The position numbers and the translations under genes were made by a program. The notes beneath the pieces were generated by a model. The model saw nothing but the letters and a program-made list of their open reading frames with translations, did no database searches and was not told the origin of the DNA. A stretch of 64,000 nucleotides of DNA, taken from Pharus latifolius (taxonomy: Eukaryota; Streptophyta; Magnoliopsida; Poales; Poaceae). This document shows, in pieces, positions 23,911-35,645 of this stretch (position 1 is the stretch's first letter; each line of letters opens with the position of its first letter). Where the stretch lies: positions 14,667,027-14,731,026 of the forward strand of contig CM033328.1 of assembly GCA_019359835.1 (NCBI GenBank). Reading direction: 5' to 3'.

Positions 23911-24736
23911 TGTCGACGATTCGGACTCGGGGTCCTTAGCCGAACTTATGCAAAATTTGTAGGTTGTGAGACCTTTCAGGGTGTCCCTCCGGGAAGGTAT
24001 GTGGAATTATGGAGACTAGAGCACATAGAAGTTTATACAGGTTCGGGCCCTCGATGGTGGGAGTAATAGCCTTACGTCCTGTTGGGATTTCACTATGTAT
24101 AGTAAAAGGATTTACAAAATGATGGAAAGATCTTCACAGGCGAAGATTTTCCCTATATGATTGTACAATATGAAGCCTGGAAGGCTTATGGAAGCTATCT
24201 AATATAGGCTATTGTCTTCAAGTTGGTTGACCTCTGAGTGAGATGTCCGCCCTCTGTTTGATGCATCGGGCTGCTCCTTTATACTGGTCGAAAGGGCGCC
24301 AAGTCGTAATGGCATCAAACAGTTGCTTGGATGCGGTTTCGTCAACCGCTCTTAACTCCCACGCAGGTTTAACACATGTTATTCGTGGATAACCCCACGT
24401 ATTAACCTCCCGACGGTTGCCTTCTTACGTGGAAGAATCTTCGGGATACTCGGGATATCCCATTAAGAGGGCAGATTAATCCCACGTACCCTGGTCGAAA
24501 ATGCTTTAACCGAGCAATGTTGGCTGACCGCGCAACATCTACAGCCTTCTGTTCGCGTATAGCATACCAGCTCCTGACCGTGCACTAGCTGCAGTCTGAT
24601 CGCGTAAAGCCTGCGACCTTGGGCTTGTGCTCCTCAGAATAACTTGAGTTCGCCCCGTCAGGCGCGTGTCTGGTTTGGATCTATCCTGAACCAGTCGCAC
24701 ATTTATTGGAACTGACTCGGGTGTCAATCCTCGTCA
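23911..24736 (-). repeat. Element C 5' LTR (826 bp)
   Basis: As the LTR upstream of gag on the minus strand it would drive element transcription. It carries a minus-strand TATA box at 24283-24278. Its inner end (23911) abuts mid-gag sequence directly, with no primer-binding site. Confidence 0.93.
24278..24283 (-). promoter_or_regulatory. Element C LTR TATA box
   Basis: Minus strand CAGTATAAAGGAG lies within the 5' LTR, upstream of the internal region. It is the only TATA-like site I noted in this LTR. Confidence 0.55.
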
Positions 24737-26288
24737 ATCTGCTCTGGCGCTGCGCCGCCGGCGAGCTCTCCTCCACTCTTCCTTCTTCTTCGGCCATTGC
24801 CCTCACCGATTTGCAACTTGATCCACACCACCTCACCGCGAGCAGCCGGCGGCAAGCTAGACGACGTCCTCTACGGCTTCGACTACCACGACGAGCAACT
24901 TCGTCCACGTTGGCCACGTCCCGTGGGCCAATTGTCTCCTCGACGGCGACCTCAGCCTCGGCGTCTTCTCCCTCGTTGTCTTCGACCACGGCCACAGCTC
25001 TCTAGCGATCACGATCTACTACCACTTCTTCAAGCAGCCTCGACCATTTCCATCGGCTTCGGCTTCAATATCAGTCAACTGAGCAGCAAGAAATTGGTGA
25101 TCAATTCTTCTCCCCATTCTTTTCTTCTGCAACTTTGAATGATCTGTGATGTGTGTATGAGATGATCACTTCTGTAAATGTGTTGAATCAAACTTAACTT
25201 TCTGAATTCAATACAAATGATAATTGGTACTGAAATTAGCCACAATCTCTTACAGCTCTATCCAGTAAATGCAAGTCTAGAATTTACTACTGGATGAACT
25301 TTCTTTTGACATGCCTGTTCTGAATCTGTTTGTGTTCTATGTGGTTTATGGATGATCAGTTGCATGAAATTGGTGTATTGGGATGCTGAACTCCAGTTCT
25401 AGTTGTCTTGGATAAAACCCTATGTTGCACTAAGTGATATTTTGTTTCTACTGATACTGGTTTATCCTGTTGTGTGCTGCTCAATTCTCCTGAATGTATT
25501 GCTGACGCAGTGTCGAATTGAATTGAGGCTTGTCCCGTGTTTTGCTCTGCTCTAGTATAAGTACCTTTGTGTAATAATCTGAGTTCATTGCAAAGTTCTG
25601 GAGCATCTCGAGTTGAACTAAGTCTTGCTATCTTCTGTGAAGTTCTGTGATTGATATTTGTGTTTAAACTCTTGTAATCAATCTCTTGACTCACTTGTGT
25701 GGTTTTGGGAGAGCTTTCTGTTTGCTCAGTGATCTTTTGCGTTGTAATGTTATGTCAAGTTGAGATATCAAAGGATCAATTCTTGTTGTCTTTAACATCT
25801 TGGCTCTTGGAAGAAGTTGTTCATTTGCAATTGTGTTCGCTGTTGAGTTAGTGGTCGTGTTGTATTGATTGAATATATTATGGTTGTGGCTGAAGGAGTG
25901 GGGTCGCTACTGATGACCTGTGTTATCTTTACATGCATGTTCGTTGATACCGTCGATGGACGCAGCCGTTTTAGTTTCTTTCGCCTTTCTCTTGCGAGAC
26001 TACTAAACGATTACGATTCTATCGCTTGTACTCATGATGACATGTATAGACCTAACACTATGGTCGCGATGTGACTACCTCTCTTTTTCTCATTTCTTCC
26101 GATATTTTCTCTCTCTTTCTTTCGTTTGTTTTAGTTTATTATCCATCGATTTAGTTTAGTTCTTCACGTTTCGTTTCTCTAATCCCTGTGGAAAGAACAA
26201 CTAGAATACTTGTCTTACTGCATCGTCCTCATTCTATTGCGAGACGGTCTAGGCCGGTATCAATGCATTAACTAGGATCGACTAGAAG
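24737..26288. other. H2: unassigned DNA between C and D
   Basis: It continues H1 after removal of C. The first 350 bases are C-rich with open frames (one from about 24861 to 25082 lacks a start codon); then AT-rich, intron-like sequence follows to about 26280. Near 26168 'taatccctgtggaaag' resembles phrases found near LTR ends of Athila-type elements, a weak hint only. No product can be named. Confidence 0.3.
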
Positions 26289-27437
26289 TTCAAGTGGACA
26301 GGGAAACATGAGGACATGTTTCTCTTGCTAAAGAATGAGATCAATGAAGCTCCTATTTTAGCTTTGCCGAATCTGCAGAAGCCATTGGAACTAGAAACTG
26401 ATGCCTCAGGTTATGCGATGGGTGCATTGCTCATGCAAGAAGGTCAACTAGTAGCATATCACTCCGACTTATTCCAGGGAGCTCATAAGAACTATCCGAT
26501 TTACGACAATGAGTTGTGTGCACTGCATCAGGCCATAAAACATTGGCGGTGTTATCTTTTGGGTAAAGACACTGTTGTCTACACCGACCACCAACCTTTG
26601 CAATATTTGCAAACTCAGTCAAAGCTACAACAAGCTTGATGTATGAAGTGGATGTCGTATCTACAATAGTTTAATCTGGTGATTATGTACAAGAAGGGCG
26701 TACACAATAAACTGGTTGACATGTTATCACGACCACCAGTTACGACCCTCTGCTTATCAGTGTTTATGCAGATCGAGCCCTCATGTCATGATGACTACTC
26801 CACAATGTACAATGAAGATCCTGATTTTTGATCAACACAGGCTGAGCTCGAAACAGGGAAACCTACAGAGTTTGTTTGGTGAGAAGGATTCTTGTACAAG
26901 GGCAATTTACTTTGTATATCTTGTGGAGCACCTCGAATTCAATGGCTGCGAGAAGCGCATACATCGAGGGTTGCTGGTCACTTCGGGGTTACGAAGACAT
27001 TGCAAAATCTTCATCGGCATGTGTTCTGGCCGCGGATGCAGTAGGATGTAGCTAGTTTTGTTCGAGGTTATGGTCTCTGCAGCATCTCGAAACCGGAAAA
27101 CCGAAAATTAGGTTTGTACACTCATTTGCCAGTTTCATCACAACCATGGGAAACCATATCCAAGGATTTCTTGAAAGGATTGCCTAAGACCCGACGTGGC
27201 AACGACTATCTCTTTGTGGTCGTTGATCTATTCTCCAAAATGATAATTCTCATACCTTGTCGAAAGACTATCACGGGAGAAGAAGCGGCTTGGGTATTCT
27301 TTCAGCATGTTTGGATACATTTCGGATTGCCGAGTTCTATTGTGTTTGATCATGATACTCGGTTGCTTAGTCACTTTTGGCGATCGCTCTGGACGATGAT
27401 GGACACAAAGCTAAAGAGGAGTACTACTTTTCATTAA
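26289..27437 (+). pseudogene. Element D pol fragment: RNase H and integrase of a chromovirus-like gypsy element
   Basis: It begins at FKWTGKHEDMFLLLKNEI, the connection to RNase H, then LELETDASGYAMGALLMQEG and YTDHQPLQYLQTQSK (RNase H). It continues through stops to an integrase zinc region (GHFGVTKTLQNLHRHVFW in a shifted frame) and a core with LPKTRRGNDYLFVVVDLFSK and FGLPSSIVFDHD. It breaks off after KRSTTFH, before the catalytic Glu. The family differs from A, B and C and resembles chromoviruses. RT proper and the integrase end are missing. Confidence 0.85.
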
Positions 27438-27905
27438 TCCGGGTGGATCTCAGGTTGAGTTCAGAAAGGATTCGCGACCATGAAAAGGAGCGTGACCTTG
27501 GAAAGATTTGTGACCTTGGAAAGGATTCGATCTCTGGTTGAAGTTGTAGTCTGAACCAAATATATATAACTAAGTCCTATCTATTTAGGGTTAGTTAGTG
27601 TCCGAGTTTAATATGTTTAGGCTATTGAGTCTAATATGTATTCATATGACTGGACTATAAATACTTTGTAATAGTTATAGTTTAGATCATCAAATATCAT
27701 CAAAGCCTTGGATAATATATCTAGCTTATAGTTCCTCGATGTAGGCGAGTGCGTCCTAATGTTCGACGTGTAAAGATCCCTTTTTGAAATAAAGAGCGTG
27801 CTATCTTTTGAACTGTGTTTTCGATCAACTTGGGTTTCAGTAATTCTGAGTAAGATACCTTTATTCCGCATATTAGCATCTGATCGAGTATAGTCGAAGC
27901 CTATC
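27438..27905 (+). repeat. Element D LTR, left part (interrupted by B)
   Basis: It follows the truncated integrase, holds a TATA-like ACTATAAATACTTTG near 27653, and continues after B at 56431-56506, ending TGATCA just before an iMet primer site. The outer start is not fixed; about 540 bp in all. CTATC at 27901-27905 is one copy of the B target duplication. Confidence 0.65.
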
Positions 27906-27954
27906 TGTCGGGGGAAATCTCCGCGAGACTAAGTCCAGGTAAGCGGCTACGCTT

Positions 27955-28410
27955 TTAGCCCGGGGACAAGGCCTCCGGTGGCTGTCCCGGGCGCCGCCGT
28001 TTGCTCGGGGACAAAGCCCCCGGTGGCTGCCCCGAGCGCCGCTCTTCGCCTGGGGACAAAGCCCCTAGTGGCTGTCCCGGTCGCCACCGCTCGCCCGGGG
28101 ACAAAGCCCCTGGTGGCTGTCGCGGGCGCCGCCGCTCGCTTGGGGACAAAGCCCCCCGGTGGCTGTCCCGGGCGCCGCCATTAGCTCGGGGACAAAGCCC
28201 CCGGTGGCTGTCCCGGGTGCTGCCGTTCGCCCGGGGACAAAGCCCCCGGTTGCTGTCTCGGGCGCCGCCGTTTGCACGGGGACAAAGCCCCCAGTGCCTG
28301 TCCTGGGCACCACCGTTCGCCCGGGGACAAAGCCCCAGGTGGTTGTCCCGGGCGCCGCCTTTTGCCCGGGGACAAGGCCCTCCAGTGGCTTGTCCTGGGC
28401 ACTACCGTCC
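27955..28410 (+). repeat. GC-rich tandem repeats in B 5' LTR, about 10 units of 45 bp
   Basis: Unit: CGGGGACAAAGCCCCCGGTG followed by GCTGTCCCGGGCGCCGCC and a GTTCGCC-like linker. Ten starts of GGGGACAAAG/GG occur at about 45-bp steps. Frames across it are artefacts of the repeat. Confidence 0.92.
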
Positions 28411-28585
28411 TTCCGCAGGCAGAGGTCTCCGACCCCGGGTCACGTGAGGATCACGCAAGAAGCGTCTCGGGAATCAGCGGCCACCTGTCAAGCATCCGAG
28501 GATGCTGGCTGGAAGAAGGACGTTGCTACCCCTCGATCCGACGGTGGCAGGTGGGGTAGTTTAGTCTTTTTGCGTCTTTTGGGGT

Positions 28586-28592
28586 TATAAAA
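28586..28592 (+). promoter_or_regulatory. Element B LTR TATA box
   Basis: GGGGTTATAAAAGCCC; the 3' LTR has GGGGGCTATAAAAGCC at 56131-56137. Confidence 0.65.
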
Positions 28593-28885
28593 GCCCTTGT
28601 AGATCTCATGTAAGCGGGATTTTGGCTCATTATTACTTGGAATAGACAATCTCACAAGTGTGCTCCGGAGCCATCCCTCCCCCGAGAGAGCTTCCCTAGC
28701 TGACTCCGGTCGGGAGCACGCCGACAGGACTAGGGCCCCCACTGGGACCCGAACCTGTATAAATCCTCGTGTCATTTGTTGTTCTTGCCCGATGGGGGAG
28801 GACCAGTCACCCAGTCAGCCCGCGTCGTATTCTCTTCGGTAGGATCGTCCACGAAACCTGTCGGGGTGTTCGTAACACCTCGACA

Positions 28886-28905
28886 ATTGGCGCCGTCCGT
28901 GGGGA
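28886..28905 (+). other. Element B primer-binding site
   Basis: ATTGGCGCCGTCCGTGGGGA directly follows the 5' LTR; the A site differs by few bases. The TGGCGCC core is that of a tRNA 3' complement; the tRNA was not identified. Confidence 0.78.
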
Positions 28906-28920
28906 CTTGTGACGAGACGC

Positions 28921-30905
28921 CATGGCTTCCCCAAGAACGAAGGCCCGTGCCCTTCCCGGTGACGCCGGTCGTAGTGACCCGGAGGCGGCCAGGCCCAGGT
29001 ACCGCCTCCTACCTTCCCTATTAATTTCGGTGGTTCGACCTCCGGGTCTGTCCCGATGACCACGGTCGCCTCGGCCGGGACTAGTCTCCCCCCAACGGCT
29101 TCCCCGGTCCCCCAGGACGCCTTGCTTGAGGCTTTAGTAGAGGGCCAAGTTCATGCCCAGCACTCTATGGACGAGTTGCTCCGCGTCTTGGCGCGGCCAC
29201 CGGCCCCCACATACCCGTAGTACCCATTCCCGGGGGGTTATGCCCCAACTTATGGGTCACCCGGTCACCCCGGTCTACGGAGGCCTGGCCGCCCCGTATG
29301 ACCCCGCCGGGGGGTATCCACCCCCATCGGGTCATCCGTCCAGAGCCTTCCCGGCGCCGGGAGCTTTCCCAATGCCGGGGAGTTACTTCATGCCAGGGCC
29401 CTTCGCGGTACCGGGGGACACCTTGTTTCGGGCCCATTCCCAGGACCGGGGGCCCACTACATGCCGGGGGTTTTCCCTGCGCCGGGAGCCACTCCCGCCC
29501 CACAGGTCGCTTTTACCGCACCGGGGGCGGTCGACAGAGCAGCTCCCGTGCCGCAGCCGACCTCCCCCCGCAACGGCGCCCCGGTTCCAGACGTCGCCAC
29601 GGGGGCTCCCCCCTCTCCGGTTCAGGATTATACAGGGATTTCCCCCTTTCCGGTTCCGGGGGTCGCCACAGGGGGCTCCCCCCTGCCGACCCCGGTAGTG
29701 CCTGGGCCGGTAGCTACAGTGCATGAGCTCCCTCCTCCCCCTGGGCCGTCCCCGAGGGTGCCTCCGGCGGACCAGGTCCGTTTCTCCCGGGAGGAGGTCG
29801 AGCGAATGCGCACGGCTAAGTCCGGGGAAGAACTTCCCCTGGGTCGCGGACGCGGAGAGCTTCGCTCCCGCACCGGCCGGGGGAAGAGACCCACCGAAGA
29901 ACCAACCTCTCCGGGGGAGAGCCCGGATGTCTTGGAACTCAGCCCGGCCCGGAAGAAAAGCGTCGTTACCACCGTGCCGGCGGACCTCTTGGGCCACTTC
30001 CCGACTCCGACAACGAGCGCGCATCCCTTGTCAAAGGGGATTGTGACCAGGACTCTCTCGGAGAAATGCAGGGGGCTAACCAGCCGCTATGCCGCAGACT
30101 CCGGTGCATTTGATGGCCGTGGCCTTACCACCCGCCGCACATCGAGCACTACAATGGTGAGGCCGACCCCTATGAATTTGTGCAGGTGTATTCCACAGCC
30201 ATTTCGGCGACTGGGGGGGACGAGACGGTACAATGCAACGTCTTCCCCCTGTACCTCACCGGGATCGCCCGCTCCTGGTTCTACAATTTGAAGGCTGGCT
30301 CCATCAAGTCCTTCGCGTAGCTCAAGCGCGAGTTCTGCGCGAACTTCTAGGGGAACTACGTGCATCCCCTGGATTCCTCGCAGCTGTATACCGTCTGGCA
30401 GAGGATGGGGGAGACCATCCGCAGCTTCTTCAGGCACTTTGCTCAAGTCAAGAGCAAAGTGGCTCACGTCCCCGACTCCACTGTCATCGAGGCGTGCAAG
30501 AGCAAGATCCTCCGGCGGGAGCTTCACCGGAGGCTCTCCCGAAGCTGCCCCTCCTCCGCCAACGAGCTCTTCAACGTACTTGAAAAGTACGCTCGGGCGG
30601 AGGAGGACGACCTCTGGAAGAAAAACCAGGGGGCTCCCGCCCCCGCTGACCGGGGGGCCAGGGACCCCCTCAAAAGCCCCAAGCAGGGGGGTCGTAACGA
30701 GCCACGGCCTCGGGACACTTTTGTCCTCGAGGGCGGAGGCGGCTCGCGCGATGCCCGGAGGGGCAATCGCCCCTTCCCCAAGCCGAAAGGCTGTGGCGGA
30801 GTGTAGCTATCCCGCAGTTGGGAAGGCCCCCTAGGGGGAAGCAGCGAAGGATCGTGGTGCACCTTCCACAGGTCCAGTACCCATGCTAACCAGGAATTCC
30901 ATCAG
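28921..30905 (+). pseudogene. Element B gag, broken
   Basis: The start ATG at 28921 (MASPRTKARALPGD) is followed by a frameshift before 29050. The sequence then continues LVEGQVHAQHSMDELLRVLA, a proline/glycine-rich stretch, and 29461-30291 with VHELPPPPGPSPRVPPADQV and RFSREEVERMRTAKSGEEL. After stops near 30320-30350, the capsid-like part 30360-30806 has MGETIRSFFRHFAQVKSK and HRRLSRSCPSSANELF. The Cys/His cluster seen in A is disrupted here near 30870. It is homologous throughout to A gag on the other strand. Confidence 0.82.
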
Positions 30906-31726
30906 TTGTTGCAGCAGTTCGCCGCGTTCCTCAACCAGCATGGGCAGGGGGGGACTCCGGCCTCCTTGTCCCCCAGCCGGCCTTACTGGCCCTTCCTGCT
31001 CCCGCGGGGGGGTCAGCAGAGGCAGACGCGGGAGGGGGAGCCATCAGAGACTCTCCCCTTCCAAACTTCCCAGAGACGTGTTAACGTCATCATGGGAGGG
31101 TCTGCCTCCGGGCTGGATTCGAAACGTCAGCGCAAGGAATACGCGCGCGAAGTGAAGGTGGTGGGGCTGCTGCATACGTCTCCGCCACCTAAGTGGTCGG
31201 ACGTCCCCCTCACCTTCACGGCAGAAGACGCGCAAGGGGTTCGCTTCCCCCACGACGACGCACTCATCGTCTCCGCCACCATCTACAACTGCCACCTGGC
31301 CCACATCCTCATGGATAGCGGGAGCTCCGCCAATGTCCTCTACCTAAAAGCCTTCAGGGAGATGCAAGTGGATGAGAAGCTCTTGCAGCCCGCAGTAGGT
31401 CCTCCGCAAGGATTTGTCCCGGGGAAGGCAATTCACCCTGTGGGGAAGGTGGATCCCCCCATGACGTTCGGCACCCCGAAAAACTAACGGACTGAGATGG
31501 TCCGGTTTGATGTGGTAGACCACCCCTCCTCCTACAACGCTATCATGGGGAGGACCAGGATCAATCTCCTGGGAGCCGCGATCCACCAAAACTACCTCTG
31601 CGTGAAGATCCCCGGGCCTCACGGCGTGATCACTACCCGGGGAGACCAAGACGTGGCCCGCGCTCTATACGAGTGCGCCGCTACAATGATCGAGAGCGTC
31701 AACATCATCAAGACCCCAGGGGGGAG
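30906..31726 (+). pseudogene. Element B protease region, ending at X2
   Basis: The frame 30906-31487 contains the aspartic protease signature ILMDSGSSANVLYLKAF with the Asp-Ser-Gly triad intact. After a TAA near 31485, the next frame (31497-31775) continues VDHPSSYNAIMGRTRINLL and ends at the X2 start in SVNIIKTPGGS. The match in A continues without a break at this point. Confidence 0.8.
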
Positions 31727-34700
31727 TGTAACACCCCAGTTTTTGATTATCTTTTCTGCTTGCGAATCAGCATAACTTCTTTGGAAACCCTGATATTTTA
31801 ACCCTATCTTGATCTTGGGTATGCCACTACCTTAACCTGAAAAGTTGGCTGCTAAACTTCATTGACCAGATCGTTTTCACATTTCAGTCCAAAGGTGTTT
31901 CAATTTAGTCCTTTTCAGAAGTTTCAGGAAACCCAAAAAGGCTAAAAGTCCCAGATCACCTCAAAATCCAAATCTGATCAAGTGATAACCTTTCTTTCAT
32001 TTTTCTGAACATTTTTCCCTTCTGGAAGAATCCCAGAATCTCGACCAAAACCCTAGTTCCAGCCTCGACAAAAGTTCAAACCCTAATTACCCTGTTTTAC
32101 CCTGTTTTCGATTTTTTGTCAAAACCACCAGATGTTATCGGATTTCATCATTTTTCCTGCTAGATGAGTCCAAGACATTTAGTAGCACTCATCTGCAAAA
32201 TCAGAATTCAAATCAGCCCTTCAGATCTTTAGAATTGCAATTAGGTCCAAACTCCCGAGCCAAAACCTTCGCAGATCAGTCCAAATCATTGCAAATAGGT
32301 CCAAAGTTCACAACCAGGTCCCTGTGAAGTTTTCAACCAGCAACCGCCAAACTTCCGCGCCGTTGAACTCGTCGCCGGCGAGGTTCGCCGCGCTGCCACC
32401 TCACGGCCACGTAGCCACCAGCCGTGCGCAGCTGTACCGCCACCATGGAGCGCTCAAGCCCCACCGTGCCACCTTCTTCCCCGCGCGCGCGTGCTGCTGC
32501 TACTGCTGCTGCCAGGAGCTTTACGCCACTTGGCCACCATCCCGTAGATCATCGCCACCACCCTGACCGAATCCTGATATCCCGCGATTCACCGTCTCTG
32601 GCAGAGCCCCGCCGTGTCCCAAAGTGCATCGATGACCGCCCCAGCGCCAGAAGGAAGATCTTCCCCGGCGATTGCTGCTGCTCCCGAGAGCCTCACCCAA
32701 GGCTATATAAACCCCCTCCCTTGCCCAGCATTGCCTCACACCACCCCACAGCTTCCTTGCCTTAGTCTTAGCACCAGAGAGCAACCGAGCCCTCAGCGCC
32801 GCCGCGAAGCTCATCTTCTCCGGCGAGCAGTTTCTGGAGCTAACGGCGCCAGCTTCGCCCGAAGCTTCCCCCTCCAAACCAACGCCACCAGTAAGCTCCC
32901 TACACCTCTCTCTTTGTACCGTAGCCATTAATTGGTCCCCGGCGCACCTCAAAGCCGGCAATCACCGGAAAACCGAAATCCCCTGTTCCCGCAATGCCGA
33001 GCGATTCAAGCCAAATTGATCCTCGTGCCTGTAGAGGATATTGATCAGTGAGCTATGAGGAACAAACCTGCAAGCTTGGATTCACCAATTTTGCCCCGAG
33101 CGCTGGATTTCCACGTTCGAGCCTCGATAGTTCGCCGGAGCACGCCGCTGTGCTTCTCCAGCCAATCTCTGGCAAAATTGAGTGCACCAATAGCCTTGTG
33201 ACAGCCCCTAGATGCTTCCCGAGCGTTGAATTGAGTTCAAACGCCCTGGAACGAAAACCCCCAAATCGGTGCCTTCGTCTTCGGCCCCGATCACCGGAGT
33301 TCGCTTTCCGGCCAAACCAGCCGATGAGACCTTGTCATTTAGATAGATCTCAACCCCCTGAGCAATTTTGTCTACTAGCTCGACCTCTAAATCGACCTGA
33401 ATCAAAAGTTATAGCCATGCCAAGGTTGCTGTCCAGTGGCTCAGTTCATGTCCAGGCCACCGTGTTTGCTCACCGGATTTGGCCACCCTCCGGCCACTTT
33501 CAGCCCTTGAGCCTGTTGAGAGTTTTGTAGCTGATATCAATGCCTAAACCCCAGACAAAGTTGTGCATCAATTGGAGCTCTGAGTCAAAAGTTATGCAAT
33601 GCCCTAGTTTCTGGCCATGTCTGACACTATGTCTGTGCATGTCCACCTGTGGCATTGGATGATTTAAACTTGTTTCTTTTGAGCAATTGAAATGCCACTT
33701 TGTCCACTAAGCCTTTTGAGCCATGTTCTACAACATTCCCTACTATCACATCTCCAGAAAACAAACCTAGAACCGATTTAGGGCAATGTCAAGCCATGAG
33801 TCGAATGTCAGCCCTTCGACATTCAAGCCCTTTGAACCCATCTCTTCAACCAACGTCAAGTGACCTTGTCTAAACCATTTCCCCTGCATGCATGATGTAT
33901 TTACGTATTATTTTCTAGTGCTTGTATGCTTATATAGTGTGTATGTGTTGTTTGTACCCGTCGTGGAACCAGACGTTGAAGGAGCAGAGGAGATCCCTGA
34001 AGATTCATTTGAGCAGCTAGACCCGTCACTGCAAGGCAAGTCTCAAACCCTTGATCATGTCTCACCTGCTATTTTGAAATGAAGTATGTTAACTGTTTTC
34101 CAGTATATGCATGCCTTAGATTCAAATAAGAATTATGTTTCAATAAAATGACTAGATATGACCTAAATGATTGTAAAGCCCCTTTTGACATTGAATATCC
34201 CTGCACCCTTGTTACCCTAGATTATCATGCTTAGGCTATGCTATGCTTAAAGATTATATGACAAATGTTGAATGGTCACATATGAGAAAAGCATGTTCAA
34301 AACCCCTTTTTGTGAAAGAAAATGTGATTGGAATCGGTAGTGAGGATGGTTTGATTGGATGGTGCTGTGTGCGCACTGGGAATGTGAAAGACTCCTCACT
34401 AAAGATTCATATGGACTAGAACCTTGTGTTGTGCTTCTATGCGGCATGAAAAACGTACCAACCACCTGCCTGTTTATGGGACGGGCGCAACTTAGTAGCT
34501 TTCTTTAGTGTTAGCTTTTCCCTGCAATGGTTGTCAGTCCAGTTTCTTGCGAGAACTGGTGGGCCGCAGAAGGCCACGAGTGATGTGAGTTCAGAAAAAT
34601 CAGGAGAGGAAAAGGTGGAGAGAAGGAAGACGCCCTAAGCCAGATTAAGTCGTGCGCGACTGTAATCAAGAGAGGCTATGTGTCTTGCGAGAACATAGGC

Positions 34701-35645
34701 CCAGGCTAGGAAGTAAGGCAGTGGGGAGGACCCACAACGGTACTTGAGACTTAACTGTCTATTTACCGGGCAGGGAAATAGTTAATACTAGGACTGTAAA
34801 TTGTTGTGTCATCTCGGCCTTGTCACATGCGTAAAAGCCGCATGAAGCTGATCCGACTTGAAAGCCGAATGATTGGTGGATTAAGGTGGTACACCTTTGC
34901 AAAGTTTAAAAAGTATCGGATACTCTGAGCTCCCAGGTCATGGAGTCTGCGCGCTGTGAATTCTATTCACGTCGATGCAGCACAAGTAGCTTTTGGAAGT
35001 TTTTCACAAAATCTGAGTAAAGTGGTGACTCATGAAAGACCGCCACACACAACATTCCTGAAAATCTAGCTTAGGATTTCAAAAGCCCCGCTTTTGAAAA
35101 TAAAGACCTTTCTTTAAAGCTGCATGTGAAAATCTATTATATATTTATACACAAAGCCAAAGTGCTATTCCTTGAGAAATTCCCCCTCATCTATATATAT
35201 GCATTGTTACTTGGGACTTGTTGAGCACCATGTGGACAATGTGCTCACCCTTGCTTTTACAAACAAATTTAGAGGAAGGATTCGCCGACCCTGAATCTTA
35301 TGGTCTTGAACCCAATGTGGAACAAGAAGAAGAAACTGAGGACCCATCCAGTTAAAGGGTTATGCACCAAGGTGGAGTTCGATGTGGAGAAGGCCCATCC
35401 AATACCGCCGCTGCAGAGAAAGAAGACTGAAGAAGTCCTTTTGTTTATCGTTGCTGTTTTATTTTGTGCCGACCTTTGTGTCGAAAACTCCTTAATTTGT
35501 ATTAACAATTAAGTGCGTCATTTCGGCGCTAAGTTATTGTAATGTTGGTCCTTGTGATCAGCACTTGTTTTTAATTACTCGCATTTTTATATAATGCATC
35601 TTGTTGTTGTGAGCTGCAATGTGCCTTTTCTGAGTGCAATCCACC
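31727..35645 (+). mobile_element. X2: probable solo long LTR inserted between B protease and RT
   Basis: It starts TGTAACACCCCAG, like X1, and shares the TATA region, the CCCTAGTTTCTGGCCATGTC block and about 170 near-identical bases at 34630-34800 (X1 8350-8520). The right edge is uncertain, between about 35580 and 35660. The flank before it is GGGAG and no second copy was found, so a deletion may have removed the end of X2 and part of B. No gene is seen inside; the short C-rich frames at 32324-32960 look like LTR leader sequence. Confidence 0.68.
32704..32710 (+). promoter_or_regulatory. X2 TATA box candidate
   Basis: GGCTATATAAACCCCC is in the position equivalent to CTATAAATACCCC in X1. 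Confidence 0.5.

Larger units (their letters stand above)
12660..24736 (-). mobile_element. Element C: Ty3/gypsy retrotransposon, Tat-type, with antisense gene cassette
   Basis: Two LTRs (12660-13486 and 23911-24736) enclose gag-protease-RT-RNase H-integrase on the minus strand (23905-19115) and two spliced genes on the plus strand (13844-18646). The LTRs begin TGACGAGG and end TCGTCGACA on the minus strand. Flanks are ATCGG (12655-12659) and ATCTG (24737-24741): four of five bases match, a degraded duplication or a sign of recombination. The primer site and gag front are missing next to the 5' LTR. Rice RIRE2 and related grass Tat elements have the same general plan with extra genes between pol and the 3' LTR. 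Confidence 0.9.
27906..28885 (+). repeat. Element B 5' LTR (980 bp)
   Basis: Starts TGTCGGGGGAAAT and ends AACACCTCGACA. TATAAAA at 28586-28592 is the likely promoter. It is 220 bp longer than the 3' LTR, chiefly because it has about ten tandem units rather than five. Confidence 0.93.

Noticed and set aside
32324..32961. C-rich open frames in X2 as a host gene
   Set aside because: They surround the X2 TATA site and fit the LTR leader; both strands are open, as expected from composition alone.
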